Source: Crossaster papposus (taxonomy: Eukaryota; Echinodermata; Asteroidea; Velatida; Solasteridae). Taken from it: a DNA stretch of 64,000 nucleotides. Location of the stretch: contig JBAIAA010000510.1 in NCBI GenBank assembly GCA_037893245.1, positions 62,001-126,000 of the forward strand. The letters are read 5' to 3'. Position numbers and translations under genes: made by a program. The stretch's first letter is position 1; each line of letters opens with the position of its first letter. This document shows, one piece after another, positions 22,685 to 33,930 of this stretch. Under the pieces are notes generated by a model. It ran no database searches, was not told the origin of the DNA, and worked only from the letters and a program-made list of their open reading frames with translations.

Positions 22685-22777
22685 ATTAAGGTAGAGAAAA
22701 GATGCTGGCAGTGTGCGCGCCTCCACAAGGATGGGAAGGGATGCGACCTGCGCAAACCGTGTCGCCGTTGCGACAAG

Positions 22778-25700
22778 TTGCACCTGACTGTTCTCCATGG
22801 CCTTGTTGAGCAGCCAGGATATGGGGTGTACTACTCATCCTTTGACCCAAACCTGTCTGTCTTTTATGGGAATGGAAACCCGTGGCTCCCCAATGATGTC
22901 AGCATGAAGATCGTTCCAGTAATACTTTATGGCAACGGTAACCGGCTAGAGACGTATTGCTTGTTGGATGATGCAGCCAACTTTTCCATGATGCTTAGCG
23001 AAGCCACGGAGGCCCTGGGCCTCGGGGGAAAAAGCATCCAGATGCCGATTGCGACAGCCAGAGAGGAATGTGCTCCATGTAATGGTGTAATTGTCTCGGT
23101 TGACCTCGCGCCAGCACATGATCCAGTTTCATGCGTCACAATTTCCAATGTGTTCTCGTCTTCCATGCTGAGGCTGTCTGAGCACTCCGTTCCAGCCAAG
23201 GACCTACAAAGGAGATGGCCACATTTGCGAGATATCCCGTTACCAGATTTCAAGAGGGTACGCCCGCTATTGTTGATAGGCAGTGATCGTCCTGATCTGA
23301 TTGTACCCATCGAGAGTCACTTTGGCCCCGAAGGAGCACCAGTTGCTGTACGCACCAAGCTTGGGTGGGCAGTTCAGGGCCCCATTCTGAAGTCCAGGTG
23401 TCGTGGTGAGGTAAACTACCTGTCCGTCCTATCCAGTGGTGAGACTGACCGAGTGCTACACGAAAATGTATGTAAGCTGTGGCAAAATGACGCTCAAATG
23501 TATGCAGAGCGGAAACAGGTCATCCGATCCAAGCAGGATCAGCGAGCAGTCGATCTACTTGAGGCAAAATCCGCCTATGTAAAAGTGGATGGCATTGAAC
23601 GAGTTGCAACCCCACTCCTGTGGAGACGTGACAACGGGATACTTACCTGTCCAGCCAGCGCAGTGATGGGCCCTCTAAAACGAAATGAGCAACGTGTCCA
23701 AAAAGACCCAACGCTTGCCGCAGAACACTGCAAGAAGATCAGGGACCTAAAGGATGCTGGGCTTGTTCGTGTGCTCACGGCGGAAGATAACGCGGCGGAC
23801 TCCGGGCGCCACTGGTACATACCCCATCATGTAGTTCGGAGCAGTGAAAAATACAGATTGGTGTTCAACTGTGCATTTCAGTACCGCGGAGAGTCTCTCA
23901 ACAACCACCTACTACCGGGGCCCAACCTAGGCTCATCGTTGGTCGGAGTACTACTGAGGTTCCGGAAACATCAAGTTGCCATCTCTGGTGACATCAAGGC
24001 GATGTTTCACTGTGTGCGCACTTTGGAGTGTGACCGTTGTATGCTCAGGTTTTTATGGAAAGAGATGGGCCCCGATTCCCAGTTGGAGGAACTGGAGTGG
24101 AATGTACTTCCCTTCGGCACCACCTGCAGCCCCTGCTGCGCCACCTTCGCCCTGCAGAAGTATGTGAAAGACAGTTTTCCAAATTCAGACCTGGTCAGAA
24201 GTGTAACAGAGGCGTTTTATGTTGATAACTGCTTGGATGGCAAGTCGACAGTCTCAGAAGCTAGAGAGCTGGTCCAGAAGCTCCGTCAGGCATTAGACGC
24301 CGGTGGATTTCCCATTGTAAAGTGGGCCAGCAACTTCCCAGAAGTGGTGACTGACCTGCCCCAAGAAGCTCGTTCCTGCAGCACCGAGAGGTGGCTCACT
24401 TCCAGCTGTGATTCCCCGGAGGAGGCTGCTTTAGGGCCCCACTGGAATTTCCAACGTGATACGCTCAGCTATAAGCTTCAACTTCGTGAGTGGCCAGTAC
24501 TCACTCGGAGAGCTGTCCTAAGTGATGTTATGCGGTGCGCGGGAAAGGACCCCCTCGGATACCTCATGCCATACATGGTGAGAGGGAAGATGCTCGTACA
24601 AGAACTTTGGAAGCGACCCTGGGGCTGGGATGAGGAGATACCAGATGAGGGCGAGGGTAGTTTATGTACCCAACACAGGAAGTGGCGTGAAGAGATCCAC
24701 GATATCTCCCTTGTGCACCTACCTCGGTGCTACCTTCCACCGTACCTTGAACCGGAAAAGGTGGCCTATCAGCTGCATGTATTCACAGATGCCTCCGAGA
24801 AGGCCTATGGGGCTGTGGCCTACCTCCGAACCATTGCTCAGTCAAAAGAAGTTTGCATCAGGTTTGTGATGGCACGTTCCAGATTAGCCCCGAAACGCGT
24901 GCAGACCATTCCTCGATTGGAACTCCAGGCGGCCGTTTGTGGCGCTGAACTAGCCGAACTTCTTGAAGATGAGATGAGAATGAAGTTTTCTATCACCTGC
25001 TGGAGTGACAGCACTACCGTTCTAAGCTGGATTACTTCAGAGTCCTGCCGCTACAACCGTTTCATTGGTGCTCGAATTGCTGAGATTCAGAGGCTAACAG
25101 ACCACACTATCTGGCGGTATGTGGATACGGCCCAAAACCCGGCTGATGACCTGACGCGTGGATTACTGCTGAAGGAGCTGACTGCAGAGAGTCGGTGGTA
25201 CGCTCCACCATTCCTCTTTGGTCCTGAAAAGGATTGGCCCAAGTTCCCATCGCACATGCAGCAGGATAGGAATGAAGTTGAGTTGAAAGCCAGTTGTTTC
25301 ACTGCCTTTACTATTAATCGTCCAGAAGATGTTCCAGAGATTGATGTGACAAAATACGACTACTGGGATGCCCTGGTAGAGGCGTATGGGCGCACTATCT
25401 GCGAATCAAAAGATGAACCCAAGCCGGAGTTTCTCAGTGCCAACCAACGGATGGAGGCTGAACAGGCCCTTTGCAGAAAAGTTCAGGTCGACAGCTTCCC
25501 AGAAGATCTCGCAGCTCTAACAGCTGGCAATCCTGTTTCACAAAATAGCCGTCTGGCCAAGCTGGCTCCAGAGCTGGATGCTGATACCCAATTGATCCGA
25601 GTTGGAGGGAGACTCAGACAAGCGGAGTTGGATATGAATGTGAAACACCCCGTTGTTCTTGACTCCAAACACCAGATAGTCCAGCTGCTGATCAAAGATG

Positions 25701-26839
25701 TGGATGAACGTCTTGGACACCCTGGGACTGGTACGGTATTTGCCGATATGCGACGACGCTTTTGGTTGTTGCGAGGACGCCAGTCCATCCGAAGTCTCCA
25801 GAGCAGGTGCACAGGCTGCCTAAGACAGCGTGGGCAACCTTCAGTGCCCAGAATGGCAGATCTACCTCCTGCCCGACTGCGAATTGGTCGGCCACCCTTC
25901 TATTCCACTGGGGTAGACTGTTTTGGCCCCTACACAGTTACCATTGGACGGCGGAATGAGCAGAGGTGGGGGATCATATGGAAGTGCATGACGACTCGGG
26001 CCGTCTACCTCGACTTGCTTGAGTCTCTTGATGCCGATGCCTTCCTCCTGGCTTTTAGTCGCTTCCGCTCCCGGCGTGGCACACCTCATGAAGTATTGTG
26101 CGACAATGGGACCAACTTCAAGGGAGGTCTTACTGAATTGACAAAGGCATTCAAGGAGATGGAACCTAACCTTCAGGAGAAGCTTGCCAAACACAAAGTT
26201 CATTTCAGGTTCAACCCTCCCGCTGCACCGCACTTTGGCGGGACGTGGGAGAGGGAGATTCGGTCGGTAAAGACTGCATTGTATGCTATTCTTGGTAACC
26301 GATCAGTAGCTTCGCCAGTCCTCTATACTTGTCTAGTGGAGGTAGAAGCCTTGCTGAATTCCAAACCATTGTCTTATGTGTCCTCAGACATTGCTGATCC
26401 AGACCCCATCACGCCCTTCATGTTACTCATGGGGCGGCCGGACCACTCTCCACCACAGGTTGTCTACCCGGATCGCGATGTGCTTAGCCGCCGTCGCTGG
26501 CGCCAGTGCCAAGCCCTTATGCAAAGATTCTGGAAGGAGTTTGTTCAGTCGTATCTGTCAGCAATGCAGGCTCGCCAGAAGTGGTGCAGCGAGACCAGCA
26601 ACCTACGTGTCGGCGATGTAGTTCTGATGGTGGACCCACGACAACGACGTGCATCCTGGCCTCTGGCGAAGGTCACTGAGGTTCTTCCTGGTGCGGATCA
26701 GCGGGTTCGCGCGGTGAAGGTGCAGGTCGGAGATCGCACCTACACTCGACCAGTGGCACGCCTAATTCGACTGCCTTCTGAAAGCGCCATTGCAGGCAAT
26801 CCTGAAGCTGCCACTCTGCCTGAGTCCGACCCCACTTAG
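22778..26839 (+). CDS. Pol region of the BEL/Pao element (part of fossil)
   Basis: A frame of about 1350 residues. Near residues 50-90 is the BEL-type aspartic protease (LLDDAANFSMM). The reverse transcriptase lies around residues 300-560 with the palm motif FYVDNCLDG. The Pao-type peptidase-like linker and RNase H-like region (HVFTDASEKAYGAVAY) follow. The integrase begins near 900 with the zinc-binding part, then CDNGTNFKGG in the catalytic core, and the DUF5641-like tail ends RPVARLIRLP. Together these copy the RNA into DNA and insert it. Confidence 0.88.
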   Translation: MHLTVLHGLVEQPGYGVYYSSFDPNLSVFYGNGNPWLPNDVSMKIVPVILYGNGNRLETYCLLDDAANFSMMLSEATEALGLGGKSIQMPIATAREECAPCNGVIVSVDLAPAHDPVSCVTISNVFSSSMLRLSEHSVPAKDLQRRWPHLRDIPLPDFKRVRPLLLIGSDRPDLIVPIESHFGPEGAPVAVRTKLGWAVQGPILKSRCRGEVNYLSVLSSGETDRVLHENVCKLWQNDAQMYAERKQVIRSKQDQRAVDLLEAKSAYVKVDGIERVATPLLWRRDNGILTCPASAVMGPLKRNEQRVQKDPTLAAEHCKKIRDLKDAGLVRVLTAEDNAADSGRHWYIPHHVVRSSEKYRLVFNCAFQYRGESLNNHLLPGPNLGSSLVGVLLRFRKHQVAISGDIKAMFHCVRTLECDRCMLRFLWKEMGPDSQLEELEWNVLPFGTTCSPCCATFALQKYVKDSFPNSDLVRSVTEAFYVDNCLDGKSTVSEARELVQKLRQALDAGGFPIVKWASNFPEVVTDLPQEARSCSTERWLTSSCDSPEEAALGPHWNFQRDTLSYKLQLREWPVLTRRAVLSDVMRCAGKDPLGYLMPYMVRGKMLVQELWKRPWGWDEEIPDEGEGSLCTQHRKWREEIHDISLVHLPRCYLPPYLEPEKVAYQLHVFTDASEKAYGAVAYLRTIAQSKEVCIRFVMARSRLAPKRVQTIPRLELQAAVCGAELAELLEDEMRMKFSITCWSDSTTVLSWITSESCRYNRFIGARIAEIQRLTDHTIWRYVDTAQNPADDLTRGLLLKELTAESRWYAPPFLFGPEKDWPKFPSHMQQDRNEVELKASCFTAFTINRPEDVPEIDVTKYDYWDALVEAYGRTICESKDEPKPEFLSANQRMEAEQALCRKVQVDSFPEDLAALTAGNPVSQNSRLAKLAPELDADTQLIRVGGRLRQAELDMNVKHPVVLDSKHQIVQLLIKDVDERLGHPGTGTVFADMRRRFWLLRGRQSIRSLQSRCTGCLRQRGQPSVPRMADLPPARLRIGRPPFYSTGVDCFGPYTVTIGRRNEQRWGIIWKCMTTRAVYLDLLESLDADAFLLAFSRFRSRRGTPHEVLCDNGTNFKGGLTELTKAFKEMEPNLQEKLAKHKVHFRFNPPAAPHFGGTWEREIRSVKTALYAILGNRSVASPVLYTCLVEVEALLNSKPLSYVSSDIADPDPITPFMLLMGRPDHSPPQVVYPDRDVLSRRRWRQCQALMQRFWKEFVQSYLSAMQARQKWCSETSNLRVGDVVLMVDPRQRRASWPLAKVTEVLPGADQRVRAVKVQVGDRTYTRPVARLIRLPSESAIAGNPEAATLPESDPT

Positions 26840-27040
26840 ACATCTTGTCTTGTTACCACCAGCCGCACCCCATGGTTCTACATGGGGCGGCCGTATACTG
26901 TTAAACTTGTTGTTTCAAGTACCTTAAACTGTTAGTGTTCTTTTGTGTTCAACCTATTGTTGTTGCTCTTTGCGGCCTGTGGCCATCCCTATGCCAATTC
27001 ATGTTAATGTAAACTATTCTGCACAGTTTAGGGGCGGCTA

Positions 27041-27545
27041 TGTTGTGAATCGCCAGCGACAGAGGGCGCCACCGCGCGTTCGCGTTGCTATGCCAGCGGC
27101 TGCAGCACGTCTGTTCGCATTGCTAAGGGCGCGGCCATCACAGTAAACATGGAGCCAAAAGGATGGGCCTGGTTACGGACGGTAGGCAACGCTTTTACCA
27201 CTTTGCCCTGTGTATTTTGATCAAAGCCTTTAACCTTCTTATTCAAGTAATGATTTGGGTGTTTGTTATCCATGTTAATGTTATTAAATGGTTATCTTTT
27301 AATGTTCTCGTATTTCCAGAACGATCCATATGCGGATCCATAAGACAAGTGGAAACATATGCAGATCCATAAAGTGGATAATATGCAGATACATCGATCC
27401 GTGTCGTCCGCCAGATGTATTCATTCTCTGTGTTTGTAACTTATGGGTTGGAATAAACAGCAAAGACAGTGCTCTCACACTGCACGTAAACAACAGACCG
27501 TGTATGATTGGTCCAGTCTCTGAGTCTGGTTCCCTTCTCACAACA
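27041..27545 (+). repeat. 3' LTR of the BEL/Pao element
   Basis: A 505-bp repeat matching 19304-20135 without the MITE. It is followed directly by the ATGAT target duplication. Confidence 0.93.
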
Positions 27546-27734
27546 ATGATCGTTAAATTCCGTTTTCAAATTCCAAGGCGATTGAAATTAATCATTGACA
27601 ATAATTAAATATTGATCAATCCCAAATTGTTTCCAATCATGCAAAATGTTCATAAAATTTATTTAGGGATAGCAGCAAACGCTGTAAAAAGTAAAGATAT
27701 TTGTTGGGATGATTGCCAATACCGCATCGGTTAA

Positions 27735-28490
27735 CCCTTTGCACGCTACCGGCGGCGACTCTAGTCGCCCAGCGCATTTCTTCCCACACTGCTATCGGCG
27801 ACCACAGTCGCCCGCGAAAACGTTCTATTATTTTATAAATGAATGAATATATTATGACAAACCATTGACCCCTGACCCTCACCCGGGTACCATTGGATAG
27901 ATGATTACGAGGCTATAACGTTGTACAACCATAAATTCACACTCGTTTCTTACAAAATTCTCTGCTATTTTCGATTAAAAATCTGTCCGTTCCGCTGTTG
28001 GAGTGTTCAATGGACGCCGGAGCTGCATTTCAGGAAATTTTCGGGGACTCAGACTCCGGAGATTCGGACATTGAAGGCCTTTTTCAGGACGATTATGTCA
28101 ACGATAGTGTCGACAACGAGTATGCCAGTGTGTACGAGAACGTGTTGAAGGTTCCATTGATGACGATAGTAGTGATGGGGCACAACGCGACGATGGCCCC
28201 GGTGAAGTTCGCCAGCAAGCGGGAGGTGATGCGGCTCCTAACGCGGCTTGGATCGCAGCTCGTAATGATGCATTTCGGAGGGCTTACCACCACGACTGGC
28301 TGATCAATTTTAGCCATCCTCACGGCCATCAATGAATAGGAAATTTCATACTGAACAAATAGTTTATGTTGCATTTTCCTGTAAAACACATCCATCATAG
28401 AGTAAAAAGCTTCGGAACATATTAGTGTGCATTACTTTATAGTGACTTGCACAGGAAATCCAGCGCCATGGGAATACGTGTGTCTAAGGG
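27735..28490 (+). mobile_element. Internally deleted piggyBac-like transposon
   Basis: TTAA on both sides (27731-27734, 28491-28494) and ends CCCTTTGCACGC / reverse CCCTTAGACACACG are piggyBac hallmarks. Inside, a plus-strand frame from about 28010 begins MDAGAAFQEIFGDSDSGDSD, the acidic N terminus typical of piggyBac transposases. It then runs out of frame, and the DDD catalytic core is absent. This is a 756-bp non-autonomous derivative. Confidence 0.8.
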
Positions 28491-29087
28491 TTAACGATTC
28501 GAAGTGTTCATCGTAAAGACGGTCAATAGGGCTTACCCGTGTATATGTTAAATGTCATGGTTTAGGAGTTAAAGAAGGAATTTTCCAGTTCTTTTTACAG
28601 TTTATTTTCACAGTGATAGAGAAAAAATGCTCACTAACAAAATTAAGTTTATATTATCTTATTATGATGGTTTGTGGTGAATACGCTTCCAATCAAATTG
28701 GAAGTAAAAGTTTAAATACTGTACATCAAGTGTACATCACCATGTTATGAACATTAATAACTATATCGTTGCTACTCAAATAAATTATTTAAGTTTGTAA
28801 GGCGAATTGAGTTGAATCAAAATATCAAAACATATGATAATATTCAAACATTGTGTAGGTCATAAATATATAGACAAGCTAAAAGTTAAGAATTGTATTG
28901 TATATAGCTATTTTTCAAGCGGTGAATACGGGCGTGTGTGACCGTAAACCAGCAAGAATAAAACATGTAAAAATGTAATATGTAAAAATATTTTGGTTGT
29001 TGCAAGTCTGTTGCAAATACATGTATATGTATGGTTGGTTATCGTAGCTGAGATGAGATTGGTCAATACGTATAGGCTGGGTTTAGG

Positions 29088-29222
29088 CGGTCTGTTCTTG
29101 ACTCGCGAAACTCGATTGTGCAAAACCCCGAATAATAGGTGGTGTGTGATCCTGTTCCGAGTGCAAGATTCTTGGGTCGCGTTTGAGCGCGAGAACCGAG
29201 TTTCGCGTGTCAAGAACAGACC
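29088..29222. repeat. Short MITE-like inverted repeat
   Basis: Ends 'ggtctgttcttgactcgcga' and the inverted 'tcgcgtgtcaagaacagacc' match over about 27 bases with one or two differences, enclosing about 80 bases. No clear target duplication is seen. Confidence 0.6.
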
Positions 29223-29570
29223 ACGCGACGAACCAGTCAGAGTCACTATTAGAGTGACCCGGATGTGCAGGAGCCGCATGTGCAGAGTTCACCAAGTTCA
29301 TGTTGTTTTGTCAGGTACGTGACTTCATTTCCGGTCTGTATTTCCTCCAAAGCTCTAGGGGCCAATTTCATTGAGCTGCTAAGCACAATAAATTGGCTTA
29401 GCACAAAAATGCCTTGCTCAGTTAAAAAAGGTTACAGTTTGGACTCCATGTGTTTGTTTTTTTCTGAGCGCCTCCCAAATAAACCAGTTAAACATTCTAC
29501 CTGAGGCTAAACCATTTATAATTGTATGCATGTCTTATGCTAAATAATAATGTTAATAATAATGAAGACC

Positions 29571-29592
29571 ACCCCCCCCCCCCCCCCTCCCC

Positions 29593-29624
<32 letters not shown>
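29571..29624. repeat. Poly-C tract
   Basis: More than 50 bases almost entirely C, broken by two T positions. Its length is likely unstable and error-prone in assembly. Confidence 0.9.
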
Positions 29625-29625
<1 letters not shown>

Positions 29626-30084
29626 CTTAAACAAATTAAAATCAGTAGAAACACATTATGATAACTTTAGTGTTTAAGAGGCTTTGGCATTAAACCCCAG
29701 AAATGCGTTACAATCAAAATAAATTTTAAAACATCAGAATAGTATTTTTAAAACTTGATGTGGAACTCGAAAATTTGTTTTCAAAATGTTTTGGTATATA
29801 AATAGGTTCCCTTTAATAATATCGTGGCTATAGTGTTTGTTTCATAATTGGGGCTCTACATACAACACAAACTGAACACTGAACAAATCACGACCGGTGT
29901 ACGTCATGTTTCTATCCACCAATCATAGTTAGTCACTCAACAAGTCAGTGGTTCGAGTGGTCTTTCATTGGGGAAGTCACAATAAAATAGTTGTCAAGGC
30001 ACTTATCTATCTAACCCGGTTTTTAATTTAGCCTTGCTCTCTGTTTAAGATATTTCACAAGAAAATTGGTAAACGTTAACAACA

Positions 30085-30155
30085 GCTGGATTCGAACCAG
30101 AGACCTTTCGATCCATAGCCCATCTCTCTACCAACTAGGCTATCAGCGAGTTAGT
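30085..30155 (-). repeat. tRNA-derived SINE head, D2
   Basis: The minus strand shows 'tagcctagttggtagagag' (box A) and 'ggttcgaatcc' (box B), with 'gggctatggatcgaaaggtc' between. It resembles a tRNA but lacks a matching acceptor stem, so I call it a SINE remnant and not a gene. Confidence 0.6.
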
Positions 30156-30380
30156 TAAGGACAGGGTTTCTTTAGAGTTTTTTTTAAATAATAGATGATC
30201 AGTTGCCATTGTTCTTTTCATAATTATACGTTTACGCACCCAGCTGCCGAAGAAAAAAATGCGAACCGCTACACGTTTACACGTGGTCTAAGTTCAATTA
30301 TTGCCTTTTCGCCATGCAAACCTTTGAATCTCATCTGTCTTCCTTTCATTGGTCAGTTGTGAGTGTCAATCACGAAGCAC

Positions 30381-30845
30381 GCGTTTGAACGTGTCATCGA
30401 CGTCTATAAAACGTCAACTAATAAGATGTGTTCATTTCACACAGTGTCGGTGACTGAAAGTCACATAAACATAACTCCCGTTTCATGAATATTAAACGAG
30501 TCAGTGGTGCGTGATTGACAGCGTACTATATAAGGGCCACGCTTTTGAACGTGTCACCGACATCTATAATACGTGCACCAATAAGATGTGTTCATTTCAC
30601 AATGTCGGTGACTAAAAGTTGCATTTACATAACTCCCGTTCATAAATTTTAAACGAGTCAGTGGTGCGTGATTGACAGCGCACTAGGGGACACGCGTTTG
30701 AACATGTCATCGACGTCTATAAAATGTCCACTAATAAGATGTGTTCATTTCACAGTGTCGGTGACTGCAACTACATTAACATAACTCCCGTTCATGAATA
30801 TTAAACGAGTCAGTGGTGTGTAATTGACAGCGCACTAGGGGCCAA
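30381..30845 (+). promoter_or_regulatory. Three tandem promoter-like repeats upstream of C1q-like gene 2
   Basis: Units start at 30381, 30541 and 30693, one more than in D1. TATAAAA is kept in the first and third (30405-30411 and 30718-30724), while the middle has 'tataata'. All keep 'aataagatgtgttcatttcac' and 'gagtcagtggtg'. The function is inferred. Confidence 0.5.
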
Positions 30846-30904
30846 TCAGAAACCGGGCAACGTTCCTCAGTCACTGCTTAGGAAATCATTGGCAAGTTTT
30901 TAAG

Positions 30905-31004
30905 GCAGGAGCGCGCGCTTCATTCCTCACAACGACCGCAACTTATCTTCGCCTTCGACAGGACAGCCAGAGAGAGACCTGAACGCAAGAACGAGATTTA
31001 CAAG
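30905..31004 (+). other. Putative 5' UTR exon 1 of C1q-like gene 2
   Basis: Matches D1 1340-1442 and ends at an optimal donor, CAAG/GTAAGG (intron from 31005). The start is approximate. Confidence 0.45.
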
Positions 31005-31497
31005 GTAAGGTTCTATGACAGATGGCTTTTCAAGTCTTGAGGTGTAATGTTTGTATTCCTTCTTGATTAGTGGTTCTTACAAAAGTATGTTTTAAACAAA
31101 ACTCGTGAATAGAGTAGGTTGTGTCAGAGTATATTAAACTCTCTGCTCCGCTGTCCACGTAAATGGTTGTTAAAGGCTGTTCACGTACTTAGGGTCCCAT
31201 ATACATGTATACCCTTGGTACTGTGCTTAATGTTCAAGCTGTTCCACCATTCTTCTGACATGCTTTAATGAGCACAAACAGCCTACCCCAGCATCCTACC
31301 AAGCATCTGTTACTGTTAGCATCCTGTCAAAATCTGCCGCGTATCCTATTCCAGAATGGCATACCTCAATGGTCCACTGAACTCAGCACCATCCACAACC
31401 CATATGGTGTTACCGCAAACCTCCCATCCTATTGATTTTTCCACCATGCAAACTCTTAAGTCTTATTTAAAACGGTAGGGGCAAAAGTCGAACGTAC

Positions 31498-33742
31498 CAG
31501 TCAGTCCGCAGCGCACTGAAAAGCCGTTCCTTTTATGTGCGATTTATGCATGGCACTTTGTGCGTGACCTCGTTTTTGAATACCTAATGAGCTGGCGACA
31601 ACGCCTGAAAATTGGTCCGAAACATCCGTTTTATTTACCGACTGTCAATATTATGTATATTTTCTTTTGGATAAGGAAACATTTTGTTATATTATCAAAT
31701 CAGATTGGAAATTATATGACATTTAGAGGGTGAAATTTATAACGTAAAAAAAAGCTCCCGAACCAACAAATTGACCTTTAAAAAAAGACGAATTTTGTCC
31801 ATCTTCTGGCAGCGGCCACAACCCAATTTCACACTGATGTTAAAGATAATTTCATATTCTATCACAAAACTGTAGATTTGGGGTTGATTTTAACTTAGTC
31901 CAGTCAGGGCGCAGACAATTATAACGTTCTCAATAAATTAACAAATTAGGGTTGGTAATGAGATAATAAATGTTTAGCAATTAAGCAAAACATTAACAAA
32001 AATATGGCCAACATTAAAATTAAAATAATGACAACATAGTGAAGATGATAATTACCATCATCTTTGGCATAATGTTCAATGTGCAAACCATTGAGATTTA
32101 TTATAAAAGTAAATAAAGTTTGTTTTATCTTTGCTTGATGTTTTTGTCATAGTTTCTTTGGCATTTAATTTTTGTAAATATTAACTTACAATGTATACCC
32201 GCTTCTAACATTGCAAAAACAAATGATTTTAAATAAGACATAAATTTAGTAATATAGATGTTAATGCACATAAATTATATCACTAAATAGAAATAATACA
32301 TTCTGCATTCATAAAGTAATATGCTGTTTGTGTCAAATTTACATTGTAGCTCAAAACTTTGTTGGCATAGTTTTTGGCATTAAGTCCTAGATGATTTTAC
32401 AAACTGACCCGACTCGACCAGACTCGGTTTCGATCTCAGTGTTTCAGTTGCACTGTGTTTGCACAACACTGACACAAAGTCATGTATATTATTTAAAACA
32501 CTAAAATACCAAAACATTTAAATCTACATGTACAAAGCACGTGCTGCATATATCCACCAGTACATTTAAATCTTCAACTATTTTCAACACTTCTTTGGAA
32601 ACCCAACTCTAGATCATTTGTCCCAACATGAATCATTACAAATACAATATGTCAGGCACAGTTGTGAGGTTGATGTCATGCTGATGAAGCAGACACTTTC
32701 TAAGGCCAGAAATTGTAGTACCGCGACCTGCAAATCAACCAATTTTAGTAGTGATGTTCTCTTTGAGATACTTTGTGAGAGAATATCCAAGGACAAGAGC
32801 TTTGCCTTTGGCCTTCTGTAGAGGTTCCCGACATGCTGACCGTGGCTGCGATGGCTGCGGTGGGCATGGCGGTGGGCATGGCGATGGGCATGGCCATGGT
32901 GGTAGACGGCATGACTACTACCTAGTATAAGAAACATATTGGAAGACAGAAATATGAACTATGAAGTTTAGCACAATAATAGCAGTAACTATTATTATTA
33001 AACAATTTGTGAATTTTGAACAAAAACATAGGCCTAAGTCGTTTTTATACATGAAAGAAAAATCTATTTTCTATCAATGCATGACATAAAGGCAGAAACC
33101 TAACTTGATCATATAAATAAGCCACACAAAACAAAACAATTAATTATGTTTCTGTTGGCTACTGTACAAAACTACAATCACCATCTAGTGCCTATCCAGC
33201 ACATCATGTACACATGCTTGCTTGTGTGCATAATGAAACACACGCTCTGCGCGCGTATGTACAAGCCGAAAGACAAAACATGGACGAAAAAGTTGAAATC
33301 GCGCGCACGAAAATCGTCGCAAAATACATGAAAAAAATGTCGCCACAGGCTAAATTGTATATCAAACGAAAGATCATTGCTTCCTTTATTGATGTGTAGA
33401 GATCATTGTTGGCAATATTTGTTAGTCCAGTCAGGGCGCAGAAACTAAACACACGACAAAAAATTTCCTTAAAATCATACCCTAACTTCGAGTGAACAAA
33501 ATTCTGCCAAAAACGTACTGAATCGTCATATTTTATATCATTCGATTCAGAAAATCGTTCGCTTTCCACTTACCCCGCCATCTTGGAGAATCACTGCTTC
33601 GTTTGCAACGTGTAGCTCGTGAAAACAAAGCGGTCGAACTCTCGCAATTACTCGCGTAAATCTCGTGGCCGATTTGCGACGCCGGCCCTGCAAATAAAGT
33701 TCGGGATATGACCTCATTAACGCGTGCGCTGCGGACTGACTG
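31498..33742. mobile_element. 2.2-kb TIR transposon in C1q intron 1 (D2 only)
   Basis: Perfect 19-bp terminal inverted repeats CAGTCAGTCCGCAGCGCAC, with TAC on both sides (31495-31497, 33743-33745) and a clean empty site in D1 near 1930. The minus strand near 32610-32840 retains a decayed SGNH-hydrolase-like stretch (SLTKYLKE, GRGTTISGL, HVGTNDLELG). A plus frame at 33214-33399 ends KYMKKMSPQAKLYIKRKI, like a BESS-type tail. No transposase is visible. The 3-bp duplication and the BESS-like tail hint at PIF/Harbinger, without proof. Confidence 0.75.
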
Positions 33743-33869
33743 TACTATATTCCTTCTTTGCATCCACGGACTCGTCTTGTTTCCCCCCATTTTGTCACCA
33801 TCTTTGTTACAACAAATGACTTAAAGTGTTGTGATCAAAGATCACTTGTTTTTTTTGTATTATTTTTAG

Positions 33870-33930
33870 GTGACATTCAACATCAGTCAGTAAGATTTCT
33901 ACTTCGGCTGAGCTCTGACTAAGAACACTA
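33870..33930 (+). other. Putative 5' UTR exon 2 of C1q-like gene 2, donor lost
   Basis: The acceptor 'tatttttag' and about 60 exon bases match D1 2044-2104. A deletion of roughly 130 bases then removes the donor (CAAG/GTAGGC in D1). The exon may be skipped, extended to a cryptic donor, or retained. Confidence 0.4.

Larger units (their letters stand above)
19304..27545 (+). mobile_element. BEL/Pao LTR retrotransposon, young, with rearranged 5' half
   Basis: Flanked by a 5-bp ATGAT duplication (19299-19303 and 27546-27550), it has LTRs TGTTGTG...CACAACA at 19304-20135 and 27041-27545. Parts in order are the 5' LTR holding a MITE, an inverted copy of the gag region, gag with 27-residue repeats and a CCHC-type knuckle, pol, and the 3' LTR. 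Pol runs as aspartic protease, reverse transcriptase, RNase H, H2C2/DDE integrase and a C-terminal DUF5641-like segment. Apart from the MITE the LTRs differ at about two positions in 505, so insertion is recent. The element is not whole: the 5' leader and start of gag are replaced by the inverted duplication, and there are about one or two further breaks. Pol itself looks long and open. Confidence 0.92.
28495..29939. other. Spacer before block D2
   Basis: No gene is recognised. It includes a small inverted-repeat element (29088-29222) and a long poly-C tract (about 29571-29624). Confidence 0.45.

Noticed and set aside
30085-30155. tRNA gene candidates here and at 53779-53850
   Set aside because: Boxes A and B are present but acceptor stems do not pair and repeat bodies follow, so they are SINE heads.
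33204-33569. A 121-residue minus-strand frame inside the 2.2-kb TIR element
   Set aside because: No transposase motif or family resemblance, and it overlaps the better BESS-like frame on the other strand.
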